This document shows positions 1 through 8,122 of a stretch of DNA of 64,000 nucleotides, one piece after another; position 1 is the first letter of the stretch, and each line of letters opens with the position of its first letter. The translations under genes and the position numbers were made by a program. The stretch is taken from positions 124,001 to 188,000 of the forward strand of contig NZ_AEUE01000004.1 in the NCBI RefSeq assembly GCF_000186705.1, in the 5' to 3' direction. The stretch comes from Citromicrobium sp. JLT1363. Lineage in GTDB: Bacteria; Pseudomonadota; Alphaproteobacteria; Sphingomonadales; Sphingomonadaceae. The notes under the pieces were generated by a model. It saw only the letters and a program-made list of their open reading frames with translations, was not told where the DNA came from and ran no database searches.

Positions 1-603
1 CTCCAGCGCCGGGAAGCCGACGCCCGTGGCCCAGGTATTGTCGACCAGCACGCTCGCGCCCTTGTCCTGCGCGATGGCGGCGAGACGCGGGATGTCGGGC
101 ACCTCCATCGTCAAACTGCCGGGCGTTTCGAGCATGACGGCCGCGGTCCGATCATCGAAGGCGGCTGCGTAGGCGTCGTGATCGGAGGGATCGAAGAAAC
201 GCGCTTCGACGCCCCAGCGCTTCAGCAGACCGGAGGCGATGGAGCGGGTGGGCTCGTAGACATTGTCCTGCACCAGCAGCACGTCGCCCGGTTCCAGCAC
301 GCTCATCATTGCACCCGCCAGCGCGGCGGTGCCGCTGGGATAGAGCATCGTGCCATCGGCACCCGGCTCCAGCTCGGTCAGCGCCTCGGCCAGCGCCCAC
401 TGGGTGGGCGAACCGCGGCGTCCGTAGTGGAAGCGCCCATCCTCGTTATACTTGAGGCATTCCACCCGCTCGGCCTCGCTCTCGTAGAGATGCGTGCTGC
501 CGCGCCAGATCGGCGGATTGACGACCCTGCCGGTCCATTCCTCGCGGCGACCGGCGAGCACGGCACGCGTGCGGGTTCCGATCGGCTTGTCGGTCTTGCT
601 CAG
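1..603 (-). CDS. metC: cystathionine beta-lyase, C-terminal part outside the window
   Basis: PLP-dependent lyase of the Cys/Met metabolism family, which cleaves cystathionine to homocysteine in methionine synthesis. Only the first ~200 residues are present; the gene runs off the left edge. Visible features are the family opening TRAVLAGRREEWTGRVVNPP, then YGRRGSPTQWALAEAL, LYPSGTAAL and VQDNVYEPTR, and the DNTWATGVGFP segment near the edge. No ATG or GTG lies far enough upstream to keep the conserved N-terminus. The best start is a CTG at 603 overlapping the sseA stop (CTGA), which implies translational coupling to sseA. The next in-frame GTG would remove the conserved TRA segment. The family assignment is firm; the start is not. 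Confidence 0.85.
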   Translation of the reverse strand, partial: MSKTDKPIGTRTRAVLAGRREEWTGRVVNPPIWRGSTHLYESEAERVECLKYNEDGRFHYGRRGSPTQWALAEALTELEPGADGTMLYPSGTAALAGAMMSVLEPGDVLLVQDNVYEPTRSIASGLLKRWGVEARFFDPSDHDAYAAAFDDRTAAVMLETPGSLTMEVPDIPRLAAIAQDKGASVLVDNTWATGVGFPALE

Positions 604-1448
604 CGTGGGTCTCCAGTTTCCTTGGGTGTATCGGGGTCGGCGCCCCATTCGGACCAGCTGCCGTCGTACAGCGCCGTGCGCGGTGCGCCCACCAGCCGCA
701 GGCCGAACAGCAGCACGGACGCGGTGATGCCGCTGCCGCAGGTGGTGACGACGGGCTGTTCAATATCGATTTGGGCCTGTGCGAAGAGGGCGCGAAGGGC
801 GTCCGTATCGCGGAAGGTGCCATCCTCGCGCAGCAGGTCGCGGAAGAACAGGTGGCGTGCGGCGGGGATGTGCCCGCCCGGCAGATCGTGCACGCTGTCT
901 TCTTCCGAACCGGTGAAGCGCGCCGCGTCGCGCGCATCGACGACCTGTTCGGCGCCGCTTTGCACATTGGCGAGCATCGCCGCCTTGTCGCGGATGTCGG
1001 TCAGGCGGATCGCGGTAGGGGGACGGTCCGCCGGGGAGGGCGAGGGCATTCCGCTATCGAGCGGGCGATCCTGCTCTTTCCACTTCGCCAGACCACCATC
1101 GAGCACGGCGACGTTCGCGATCCCTGCCAGATCGAGCAGCACCCAGGCCCGCGCCGCACTGCGCAGCATGGAATCGTCGTACAGCACGATCCGCGTCTGC
1201 GGCCCGATCCCGCGATCGCCCAGCCAGCGGGCGATCCGCGCCCCGTCGGGCACTTTGCCCGGCATTGCCGAAGCGGGATCGTGCAGCCCGGCAAGGTCCA
1301 TGAAATGCGCGCCGGGAATATGCCCGTCCTCGAACTCCGCGCGCGCATCGCGCTGGGCCGCGGGCAGGTGGAGCGATGCGTCGAGCACCGCCAGATCGGG
1401 CGCATCCAGCTCTGCGACGAGCCAGTCGGTCGAAACGAGCATATCCAT
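600..1448 (-). CDS. sseA: 3-mercaptopyruvate sulfurtransferase (rhodanese family)
   Basis: Tandem-rhodanese protein of 282 residues, the usual length for SseA. It transfers sulfur from 3-mercaptopyruvate or thiosulfate to an acceptor through a cysteine persulfide. The N-terminal inactive rhodanese domain begins VSTDWLVAEL and contains GHIPGAHFMDL. The C-terminal domain contains VVDARDAARF, GHIPAARHLFF and the active-site loop CGSGIT with the catalytic Cys near residue 237. CGSG(I/V)T loops are typical of mercaptopyruvate sulfurtransferases rather than thiosulfate-specific rhodaneses. It is followed by metC with a 4-base overlap, so the pair probably forms a sulfur amino-acid operon in the cytoplasm. 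Confidence 0.93.
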   Translation of the reverse strand: MDMLVSTDWLVAELDAPDLAVLDASLHLPAAQRDARAEFEDGHIPGAHFMDLAGLHDPASAMPGKVPDGARIARWLGDRGIGPQTRIVLYDDSMLRSAARAWVLLDLAGIANVAVLDGGLAKWKEQDRPLDSGMPSPSPADRPPTAIRLTDIRDKAAMLANVQSGAEQVVDARDAARFTGSEEDSVHDLPGGHIPAARHLFFRDLLREDGTFRDTDALRALFAQAQIDIEQPVVTTCGSGITASVLLFGLRLVGAPRTALYDGSWSEWGADPDTPKETGDPR

Positions 1449-1502
1449 CGACCGCCCGCCTAGCCGCGATGACAGCGGCTTGTCGAGCCGAGCGGGCGCA
1501 AT

Positions 1503-2792
1503 CTAGGCGAGCGCGCGGGTGGAGAGCTGGGCGTAGTTGCGCGGGCCTTCGTCGAGCCGGAATGGCGTGGGCCGTGCACCCTTGCCGCTCTCCCTCGTGC
1601 CGATGACGTAGGTATAGGCGCGCGGCTCAAGCTCGGCAGCGCGCACCGCGAGGCGCAGCAGCGGCACGAAGACCGGCACGTTGCCCTGATGCAGCGCGCG
1701 AACCTCCTGCAGCGGGATCCGCAACTGCCCCTGCATCGTGGTGCGCTGGCCGGCCTTCAGCCGCGCATGTTCGTGCAGTTCGGGGAATTCCTGCCGCGTA
1801 TCGGCAAGCTGCTGGTCCGCCGGAATGCGGCCATGCGCGGTTGTCACATCGCCGTGGACGCGGATCTGCGTGATCGGCCTGGGGCCGCGATTGGTCAGGG
1901 TCACCCGGTACGAGATCGTGGCGTTCATGACGCTGCGATTGAGCGTGACCGCAAACGCCTCCACCTCCAGCGAGCCCGGTCCCGGCGCGCGCGCAGGCGC
2001 GGAGGTTGGGGTGGGGGAGCTTGCGGGCCGGCCGGCCGGCCGGGGCCGGGGCGATTCGACCGGACGCAGCGGCTCGGCGGGAACCGCCGCAGCTGCCGCC
2101 GCCTCACGCCGCCGTGCGATCCGGCGGCGGGCCAGCGCGAAGATGATCGCGCCGAGCACCAGCACGGCCAGGCCGAGCAAGGCGGGCCAGATCCACGCGG
2201 GAATGACGGATGCCGGAGCGGGCTCCTGGAAGGGTTCTGGAGATGCGCCGGTATCGGCCCCCCGGAGATTCTCCGGATCGGCCCGCATGTCCGCCTCGAT
2301 ATCGGCCCGTCCGACGGCTTGTTCGGCGGTCGTGGGCAGGCCCGTCGCCGTGCCGGTTTCGGGTTGCGGCGCTGCCTCGTCGTTCGCTGCGGCAGGGGAG
2401 GCAGGCTCGACCGGATCGGCTTGCGGGGCGCGATCGGCAAGCACGTCGCGCGTCGAGATCGCGCCTTCGCTTCGCGGCAGGGCGCGGTCCCGCTGCCCGG
2501 TTTCGGTCTGACGGGGGCTGGGGGTGGCGGGCGCAGGGCCCGTGGGGCTGGGCGCTGGCGAGGGCGTCGAACGGTCCGGTCGCGCGGTTGCCGTGGGTTC
2601 CGGCGTGGCCGTGCCGATGACGCGGGGCGCGCTGCGTGTCTCGCCCTCGAGGTCGGTCGGCCCCTGCGCCTGCGGGCGCGATGTCGGCGTCGCGTCGGGA
2701 TCGGGCGGCAGCTGGAAATCGCTGACCGGCTGGGCGGTGGCAGCGGCAGCGCCGAATATCAGCAGCGCAGCAGAAAGGAAAAGCGATCGCAT
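1503..2792 (-). CDS. proline-rich membrane protein of unknown function
   Basis: Not recognised as a named family. The start at 2792 gives a clean signal peptide (MRSLFLSAALLIFGAAAATA, cleavage near AQP); the frame is open further upstream, but that part looks non-coding. The mature protein has a long low-complexity Pro/Ala/Thr/Arg region (about residues 25-190). One membrane helix follows (WIWPALLGLAVLVLGAIIF, roughly 200-220), then an Arg-rich positive stretch and a second Pro-rich linker. The C-terminal globular domain (about 285-430) is predicted cytoplasmic and contains SLEVEAFAVTLNRSVMNATI and PITQIRVHGDVTTAH, suggesting beta-sandwich strands. It lies in the same direction as sseA-metC with a 54-base gap and is divergent from queF. 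Confidence 0.75.
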   Translation of the reverse strand: MRSLFLSAALLIFGAAAATAQPVSDFQLPPDPDATPTSRPQAQGPTDLEGETRSAPRVIGTATPEPTATARPDRSTPSPAPSPTGPAPATPSPRQTETGQRDRALPRSEGAISTRDVLADRAPQADPVEPASPAAANDEAAPQPETGTATGLPTTAEQAVGRADIEADMRADPENLRGADTGASPEPFQEPAPASVIPAWIWPALLGLAVLVLGAIIFALARRRIARRREAAAAAAVPAEPLRPVESPRPRPAGRPASSPTPTSAPARAPGPGSLEVEAFAVTLNRSVMNATISYRVTLTNRGPRPITQIRVHGDVTTAHGRIPADQQLADTRQEFPELHEHARLKAGQRTTMQGQLRIPLQEVRALHQGNVPVFVPLLRLAVRAAELEPRAYTYVIGTRESGKGARPTPFRLDEGPRNYAQLSTRALA

Positions 2793-2916
2793 GGGCAGAC
2801 TTGGTACAGGAGGATACGTGCCCGAACACCGGGCAGAACGGCGCTGAATAGTGTGTGAATCGTGCGCGTGCAAAGGGCTGCTTGTGCGTGGCGTGCGATA
2901 AGGGCAAGGACGCGGC

Positions 2917-3396
2917 ATGAGCGACACACCCCGTGAGAGTCCGGGCGCCGAGGCCCCGCGTTTCCTGGGCCAGGCAAGCCCGCTGCCCGCCTCGCCTGAA
3001 GAAGCAGAGCTGGATTACGTGCCCAATCCGCGCAAGGGCGGGCTGTATTGCGTGCGCTTTTCCGCGCCCGAGTTCACATCCTTGTGCCCCGTTACCGGTC
3101 AGCCCGACTTCGCGCATCTGGTGATCGACTATGCGCCGGGCGAGACCATCGTGGAATCGAAAAGCCTCAAGCTGTTTCTGGGAAGCTTCCGCAATCATTG
3201 CGGTTTTCACGAGGACGTGACGGTCGGCATAGGCCAGCGCCTGTTCGACGAGATGGCCCCCAAATGGCTGCGCATCGGCGGCTACTGGTACCCGCGCGGC
3301 GGCATTCCGATCGACGTATTCTGGCAGAGCGGCCCCGTGCCCGATGGCCTCTGGGTGCCCGATCAGGGCGTACAGAACTACCGCGGGCGAGGTTAG
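2917..3396 (+). CDS. queF: NADPH-dependent 7-cyano-7-deazaguanine (preQ0) reductase
   Basis: Reduces the nitrile of preQ0 to the aminomethyl group of preQ1 in queuosine tRNA modification; it is a tunnel-fold enzyme. At 159 residues this is the short, unimodular (type I) QueF. Catalytic Cys57 ([12 protein letters not shown]) and Asp64 keep the seven-residue spacing seen in Bacillus QueF. The NADPH-binding motif ESKSLKLF follows at 80-87, then [10 protein letters not shown]. It appears to be a stand-alone gene divergent from the proline-rich protein; other que genes are not in this window. Confidence 0.95.
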   Translation: MSDTPRESPGAEAPRFLGQASPLPASPEEAELDYVPNPRKGGLYCVRFSAPEFTSLCPVTGQPDFAHLVIDYAPGETIVESKSLKLFLGSFRNHCGFHEDVTVGIGQRLFDEMAPKWLRIGGYWYPRGGIPIDVFWQSGPVPDGLWVPDQGVQNYRGRG

Positions 3397-3712
3397 CGCC
3401 AATACCCGGCCCCCGAGGTCATGCGCGGAGCATGTGGTGCTTGGGCGACAATAGAGGTTGGCGCGTCCCGGATCACTCGCGTAGCGTGACAGGATCTATT
3501 GGGGGGCGTCGCAGAGTAGCGCGCTTGATGAGATCGGATGCCTTCTTGGCGAGGGCGAAGTGCGGATTTTATTCAAGAAGCAATGGGTTGTTTTTACTTA
3601 TGTAAAAATACGTATGACCCATGCTAAATATTGTCCGCCGCGTTTAGTATCTTTACCAATGAAATATTCCCGGTACTTTGTCTCCGCTAATTTCGGGGAA
3701 GGGAATTTTCCT
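3397..3712. other. intergenic stretch, becoming A+T-rich toward the next gene
   Basis: There is no convincing gene in these ~315 bases. The left part keeps the G+C of the chromosome. From about 3560 the sequence turns clearly A+T-rich and holds a palindrome (3591-3608) and likely promoter elements for the outer-membrane-like gene at 3713. The reading frame of that gene is open back to 3560, but residues encoded before 3713 do not resemble a signal peptide. Confidence 0.6.
3591..3608. promoter_or_regulatory. A+T-rich palindrome upstream of the predicted outer-membrane protein gene
   Basis: Perfect 7-base arms TTTTTAC and GTAAAAA are separated by TTAT, about 105 bases before the start at 3713. 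This could be an operator or part of the promoter. Nothing identifies the binding protein. Confidence 0.35.
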
Positions 3713-4648
3713 ATGATGGCTCGCTCGGTAGTTTTCGCTTTGGGTGCATTGTCGCTTTCGACTGCGGCAAAAGCTCAGGATAGCCAGGCCGTGACAGGGT
3801 GGGACGCGAAAGTGAATTTCGAACTCGGGATTCGCATTGGTGAGAACCTGCCTGATGATGCGGATCCCGACCTCATTGATGAAAGCGAACTTGGGGCGTC
3901 TGTCAGTTTCAAGCGAAAGTCCGCGAACGGATTGGTTCCGTTAGAGTTCAAGTTCGGGGTGACGGATAGTCCCGGACTGGTTGCGGAGGTCGATCCGGAA
4001 AGTTCCTTCTTCGGTCGAGTAACGCTTGGCGACGCTTACATTCCTTTTAAGGAATTGACGCTGGAGAACGACCGGTCCGTGAAAGCTTCTAGAGTGACCG
4101 ACGCGTTCCGACCCTACGCTTACTACCAGTATTCCAGCAAGCATGAGGGGCTGCTCGATTCCAGAACACGCGAAGACCATGAAGCTGCAGTCGGCTTTCG
4201 TCTTCGTGATGTCCGGACGATTATGTCGACCCGAAAGATGCTCGGCACCGCGGTTGAGATTGGTGCCGCCAGCGATGAGCCCGGCTTCTATTGGGAGGCT
4301 GGCGCACAACTTGCCAACGTATGGTCGACCAATCCTGAAAAAGAGAGATTCATTCCACAAGCCAAGCTGACGGGCTACTCGCCTCTGTTTCGCAGGATGC
4401 GCTTTTTCGGCGCCGGCCAGATCGATCATTCGATCTATCGATCAGCCCTCTCGCAGAGTGGTGAAGATCGAAAAGATACGCGCCTTCGTTTGACAGCAGG
4501 TGTCGATCTCAGCGCAGCAATGGAAGATTGGGGCGACGTCTCGCTTGTGATTGCGGGGCAGTTCCAGCGCCAATGGTCGAATGAACCCACAGTCGAAAGT
4601 TCGAGGGCCTACTTCATGCCCTCTGCAAGCATTGCGGTCGCGTTCTAG
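3713..4648 (+). CDS. predicted outer-membrane beta-barrel protein, unknown function
   Basis: 311 residues, not recognised. The ATG at 3713 is chosen because it follows a purine-rich GGGGAAGGGAA and starts a clear signal peptide (MMARSVVFALGALSLSTAAK, cleavage near AQD). The mature protein alternates short amphipathic strands with aromatic residues, for example VKASRVTDAFRPYAYYQYSS, FYWEAGAQLANVW and MRFFGAGQIDHSIY. It ends in AYFMPSASIAVAF, with a C-terminal Phe typical of outer-membrane barrels. Base composition is visibly less G+C-rich than the neighbours and codon choice is more relaxed, so horizontal acquisition is plausible. It stands alone next to the 3' end of a tRNA gene. The barrel assignment is inferred from pattern only. 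Confidence 0.7.
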   Translation: MMARSVVFALGALSLSTAAKAQDSQAVTGWDAKVNFELGIRIGENLPDDADPDLIDESELGASVSFKRKSANGLVPLEFKFGVTDSPGLVAEVDPESSFFGRVTLGDAYIPFKELTLENDRSVKASRVTDAFRPYAYYQYSSKHEGLLDSRTREDHEAAVGFRLRDVRTIMSTRKMLGTAVEIGAASDEPGFYWEAGAQLANVWSTNPEKERFIPQAKLTGYSPLFRRMRFFGAGQIDHSIYRSALSQSGEDRKDTRLRLTAGVDLSAAMEDWGDVSLVIAGQFQRQWSNEPTVESSRAYFMPSASIAVAF

Positions 4649-4708
4649 TGTGACGATTACTCGACCAATTTGGACGGGATCGTCGAGGAACGGCGGTTAC
4701 CGTCACAC
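4648..4708. repeat. nested inverted repeat between the barrel gene and tRNA-Thr
   Basis: Outer arms GTGTGACG (4648-4655) and CGTCACAC (4701-4708) enclose inner arms CTCGAC (4660-4665) and GTCGAG (4682-4687). It begins on the last base of the stop codon of the preceding gene and could be a terminator or a small mobile palindrome. No T-run follows either arm. Confidence 0.4.
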
Positions 4709-4716
4709 AAGGAAAG

Positions 4717-4792
4717 TGGTGCCGGTTGAGGGATTCGAACCCCCGACCTTCGGTTTACAAAACCGCTGCTCTACCAGCTGAGCTAAACCGGC
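4717..4792 (-). tRNA. tRNA-Thr (anticodon TGT)
   Basis: Read on the minus strand, the 76-base cloverleaf starts GCCGGTT and includes the D-loop TAGCTCAGCTGGTAGAGC. The anticodon loop is TTTGTAA (anticodon TGT, codon ACA) and the T-arm is GGGGGTTCGAATCCC. The acceptor AACCGGC closes it, with discriminator A and an encoded CCA. Short ORFs through this stretch are spurious. Confidence 0.97.
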
Positions 4793-4912
4793 GCGTCGCG
4801 GCGCAATGCGCCAAAACCACATCCGCGTCCAGCCCCCCGGACGTTGGTCGAAGATGGTCGGCGGATGGCCGATATTTCCCGGTCCGCTTTGGCAAATCCA
4901 CGCAAATCGGGT

Positions 4913-5245
4913 ATGAAGGGGGCAGGAAGCAAGGAACTCAAGTTGGACCAGAATCTTCGCACACAGCTGCAGTATGACGCGCAAAAGAAGTCGGTTGCCG
5001 CGGCTTATCTCCTGTGGCTCTTCCTGGGCTCCTTCGGGGCGCATCGCTTCTATCTGGGTCACATGACGAGCGGTGCGGTGCAGCTCGGCCTGCTGTTGCT
5101 CGGCTGGCTGCCGCTGTTTCTCGGCTGGGTCGTGCTGGGCGTGTGGTGGCTGGTCGATGCCTTCCTGATCCCCGGGCAGGCCGAAAGGCGCAATCTCCAG
5201 ATGCTGGACCGGCTCGGCCGCGATCTGCCTGCGATACCTGCCTGA
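4913..5245 (+). CDS. TM2 domain membrane protein
   Basis: Small inner-membrane protein (110 residues from ATG 4913) with a TM2 domain. The first helix is AAAYLLWLFLGSFGAHRFYL and is followed by the signature GHMTSGAVQLGLLLLG. The second helix is LPLFLGWVVLGVWWLVDAFL, with the family's characteristic WxLxD ending. A short charged tail follows. Molecular function is unknown for bacterial members. An in-frame TTG at 4943, preceded by AAGGAAC, is a credible alternative start giving a 100-residue protein beginning at the conserved region. It is convergent with the gene at 5249. Confidence 0.8.
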   Translation: MKGAGSKELKLDQNLRTQLQYDAQKKSVAAAYLLWLFLGSFGAHRFYLGHMTSGAVQLGLLLLGWLPLFLGWVVLGVWWLVDAFLIPGQAERRNLQMLDRLGRDLPAIPA

Positions 5246-5248
5246 AGG

Positions 5249-6148
5249 TCAGCGTGCCCCGAAGGTCCAGCCCTCGGTGCGTGCAATCTGCCTTGTCAGC
5301 CCGCGCGGTGTCCACAGGGCCCCATCCTCGCCCACATTGCGCAGCCACGCTGCGGTGAGCAGCGCGTCGGAGGAGTGATCGTCGACTGTGCCGGTCTTGC
5401 CGGTCGGGTCCGATCCGATCGCGCGCAGCGCCTCGTCCAGCAGGCTGAAGTCCCTGATCTTGCGGCCGCGATGCGCGGGCAGCGCCTCCAGCGAGGCGAG
5501 GGCGGTATAGATTTCCACCAGCACCGATCCCGCGCGCGGCAGCGGGTCGACCGGCCAGACGGGCAGCGCGCCATCGAGCCGGTGCAGCAGACGCATGCCG
5601 GTGAGGCTCGACTTGCCCACCTGCGCCGCGCCGACGAGATTGAAGTTGGAGACCGGGCGGCACCCCATTGCGCGCTGGGTGTGTTCCGCGAGGCGAAAAC
5701 GGCCTTCGCGGCTGGCGGCGTCCGGCGCGTGGAATAGGTCACCCTCTTCGCCGCGCCCATGCCTGAAATAGCGCGCGACCTCAGGGTGCCTTAGCGCGCT
5801 GCCCGCTTCGAGGTGTGGGTCCCCCGCGCAGAGCGTGTCGATCAGCGACCAGAGCGATTTCAGGTCCGGCGGCGAGCGCTTCCACCCGGGAAAGAATGCC
5901 CCGCAATCGGTGAAGGGAAGGGACATGCCCAGGTCCATCCCCGCCAGCGTGTCGGGTGGCAGATCGTGGCGCAGGAAGGCGAGCACGTCTTCGCGGCTCC
6001 ATGCCCTGTCCCGATCGATCAGGCGCGGCGGCCCACCCTTCGCGTCCGCGATGGCCAGGGCAATGCCCTTGTGCCGCGCGCCTTTTGCGCCCGACCAGTC
6101 GATGGCGAGGAAGTGGGAGAACCGGTTCACGGGAAACGGCCCGAACAC
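5249..6148 (-). CDS. RNase H-fold-like protein of unknown function (DUF429-like)
   Basis: 299 residues. The N-terminal HFLAIDWSGAKGARHKGIAL, with a leading acidic DWSG, is the pattern of RNase H-fold proteins annotated as DUF429-like predicted nucleases. Later acidic positions (GMDLGMSLP; VEIYTALASLEAL; TVDDHSSDALLTAAWLRNV) resemble metal-binding carboxylates of that fold. The last segment is the best match to the family ending, where an Asp is followed by DALLTA. The substrate is unknown, and catalytic activity is inferred only from the motif layout. It has no obvious operon partner; the next gene upstream is rarA, about 95 bases away. Confidence 0.6.
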   Translation of the reverse strand: MFGPFPVNRFSHFLAIDWSGAKGARHKGIALAIADAKGGPPRLIDRDRAWSREDVLAFLRHDLPPDTLAGMDLGMSLPFTDCGAFFPGWKRSPPDLKSLWSLIDTLCAGDPHLEAGSALRHPEVARYFRHGRGEEGDLFHAPDAASREGRFRLAEHTQRAMGCRPVSNFNLVGAAQVGKSSLTGMRLLHRLDGALPVWPVDPLPRAGSVLVEIYTALASLEALPAHRGRKIRDFSLLDEALRAIGSDPTGKTGTVDDHSSDALLTAAWLRNVGEDGALWTPRGLTRQIARTEGWTFGAR

Positions 6149-6203
6149 CGCTCGCCCTGTGCGAGGCGAACTCGAAGAGCGCTTTCTTGAGGAAGAAGAG
6201 AAT

Positions 6204-6228
6204 GCTTCGACAGGCTCAGCACGAGCGG
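6204..6228. repeat. single arm of a dispersed CTTCGACAGGCTCAG-type repeat
   Basis: The sequence CTTCGACAGGCTCAG followed by CACGAGCGG matches, in one orientation, the arms of the element at 27724-27812. It lies between the end of rarA (6245) and the DUF429-like gene. Only one arm is visible, so it may be a decayed copy. Confidence 0.6.
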
Positions 6229-6244
6229 ACCGGGCTTGACGGGT

Positions 6245-7567
6245 TCAGGTTTCGCGCCGCTCACGCCGTAGCCCGTTCCAATAGTTCATGCGCTCCGCCA
6301 CGCGCTTCTCGAAGCCGCGCCCGGTGGGTTCGTAGAAGCTTTGCGGCTCCATCTCGTCGGGCCAGTAATTATCGCCCGAGAACGCGTCCTCAGCCGAATG
6401 GTCGTAGGAATAGCCCTCGCCATAGCCGATATTCTTCATCAGCTTGGTGGGCGCGTTGAGGATGTTCTTCGGGGGAGTGAGACTGCCGGTCTCCTTCGCA
6501 CTGCGCCACGCGGCCTTCTGCGCCATGTAGGCCGCGTTCGATTTGGGCGCGGTGGCGAGGTAGATGCAGGCCTGCACCAGAGCCAGCTCGCCTTCGGGGC
6601 TGCCGAGGAATTCGTAGGCGTCGCGTGCGGCGATGCACTGGGTCAGCGCGGCGGGATCGGCCATGCCGATATCCTCCACCGCCATGCGCACCAGCCGCCG
6701 CGCGAGATAGCGCGGCTCCTCACCCGCGGTCAGCATCCGCGCGAGGTAGTAGAGCGCGGCGTCCGGATCGCTCCCGCGCACCGCCTTATGCAGCGCGGAG
6801 ATGAGGTTGTAGTGCCCGTCGCGATCCTTGTCGTACACCGCCACACGGCGTTGCAGGAAGCTGCCGAGCCCTGCGGGATCGAGCGGCTCGGTCAGCCCCG
6901 CATTATACAGCGTTTCTGCCTGGTTGAGCAGGAAGCGCCCATCGCCATCGGCGCTCGCGATCAGCGCGGCGCGCGCATCGTCGGTGAGGGGGAGGGGGCG
7001 CTCCAGCTCTTCGGCGCGGGTCAGCAGTTCGCCCAGCGCCTCGTGCCCCAATCGCTCGAGGATCAGCACCTGCGCGCGGCTGAGCAGAGCGGCGTTCAAT
7101 GCGAAGCTGGGGTTCTCGGTCGTCGCGCCGACCAGCGTCACCGTGCCGCGTTCGACGAAAGGGAGGAAGCCGTCCTGCTGCGCGCGATTGAAGCGGTGGA
7201 TCTCGTCCACGAACAGCAGCGTCTTCTGTCCGGCCTGCGCGGCCTTGTCCGCCTCGGCGAAGACCTTCTTGAGGTCTGCGACGCCGCTGAACACCGCGCT
7301 GACGGCGGCAAAGCGCATGCCGACGCTGTCGGCCAGCAGGCGCGCGATCGTGGTCTTGCCCGTCCCCGGCGGCCCCCACAGGATCATGCTGGAGAGTTTG
7401 CCTGCCGTAACCATCCGCCCGATCGTGCCCTCGGGCCCGGTCAGATGCTCTTGCCCGACGACTTCCTCCAGGCTGCGCGGGCGCAGGCGGTCGGCCAGCG
7501 GAGCGTCTTCTCGCGGTGTCTCGGATGAAGTGGGGGGCGGGGGATCGTCGCCGAACAGGTCTGCCAT
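6245..7567 (-). CDS. rarA: replication-associated recombination protein A, AAA+ ATPase
   Basis: 440-residue clamp-loader-like AAA+ ATPase (RarA/MgsA) acting at stalled replication forks. Walker A GPPGTGKT lies at residues 65-72 and Walker B LLFVDEIHRF near 117-126. Sensor 1 is LVGATTENPSF, and the C-terminal part carries the family's ALHKAVRGSDPDAALYYLAR and RRLVRMAVEDIGMADP. The N-terminal LADRLRPRSLEEVVGQEHL is the usual entry to the AAA+ module. Length and all motifs are normal. It appears monocistronic, with 105 bases upstream separating it from the divergent membrane protein gene. Confidence 0.96.
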   Translation of the reverse strand: MADLFGDDPPPPTSSETPREDAPLADRLRPRSLEEVVGQEHLTGPEGTIGRMVTAGKLSSMILWGPPGTGKTTIARLLADSVGMRFAAVSAVFSGVADLKKVFAEADKAAQAGQKTLLFVDEIHRFNRAQQDGFLPFVERGTVTLVGATTENPSFALNAALLSRAQVLILERLGHEALGELLTRAEELERPLPLTDDARAALIASADGDGRFLLNQAETLYNAGLTEPLDPAGLGSFLQRRVAVYDKDRDGHYNLISALHKAVRGSDPDAALYYLARMLTAGEEPRYLARRLVRMAVEDIGMADPAALTQCIAARDAYEFLGSPEGELALVQACIYLATAPKSNAAYMAQKAAWRSAKETGSLTPPKNILNAPTKLMKNIGYGEGYSYDHSAEDAFSGDNYWPDEMEPQSFYEPTGRGFEKRVAERMNYWNGLRRERRET

Positions 7568-7672
7568 CGGGCCGAGATAGGGACATCAGGCGGCTCTTGC
7601 CAATCGGGAGGCGAAGCATAAGCTGCACACCGACGGGTCGCGCATAACAAGAACAATGGGAGGGACGGGAAA

Positions 7673-8116
7673 ATGGACGATTATCTCGACCGCAAAACGC
7701 CGTGGCACCTGTGGGTGGTGGGCATTGTTTCGCTGCTGTGGAACAGCATCGGCGCGGCGGACTATGTTTTCTCGAGCATGCAGGCGGACTGGTGGCTGGA
7801 GGCCATGCAATATCCCGAAAGCGGGATCGCCTATCTCGAAGCTTTTCCCGCATGGGCGCACGCCGGATGGGCGGTCGGCACGCTGGGAGCGTTCATCGGC
7901 TCTATATTGCTGATTGCGCGCAGCGGGCTTGCCGTGTCGGTCTTCGCGCTGTCCCTGCTGGGGATCGCGGTGACGACCTACTACGAAACGCTGACGCAGC
8001 TTCCGCCGGAACTCGCGGAAATCCAGCCCGCGTGGTTTCCCTATGTGTTGTGGAGCGTCGCGACGTTCCTGCTGATCTACGCCATCAGCATGAAATCTAA
8101 GGGCGTCCTGCGATAG
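7673..8116 (+). CDS. four-helix integral membrane protein, unknown
   Basis: 147 residues with four predicted membrane helices: about 12-34 (LWVVGIVSLLWNSIGAADY), 62-84, 88-106 and 122-142 (WSVATFLLIYAISM). Conserved-looking polar residues are the NSxGAxDY motif in helix 1 and TYYETLTQLPPE in a loop. Similar small sugar-transporter-like membrane proteins occur in sphingomonads without a known role. The start is ATG preceded by GGGAGGGACGGGAAA. It is convergent with the glycosyltransferase at 8123. Confidence 0.7.
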   Translation: MDDYLDRKTPWHLWVVGIVSLLWNSIGAADYVFSSMQADWWLEAMQYPESGIAYLEAFPAWAHAGWAVGTLGAFIGSILLIARSGLAVSVFALSLLGIAVTTYYETLTQLPPELAEIQPAWFPYVLWSVATFLLIYAISMKSKGVLR

Positions 8117-8122
8117 CGTGAC

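Noticed and set aside
3400-4717. Possible genomic-island attachment sites flanking the barrel gene at tRNA-Thr
   Set aside because: Only a 7-base match to the tRNA 3' end (GTGGTGC near 3434) is visible on the far side and there is no integrase.
4703-4792. Peptides like GLAQLVEQRFCKPKVGGSNP read through tRNA-Thr, and VEGFEPPTFGLQ on the other strand
   Set aside because: These are the well-known false proteins produced by translating tRNA genes.
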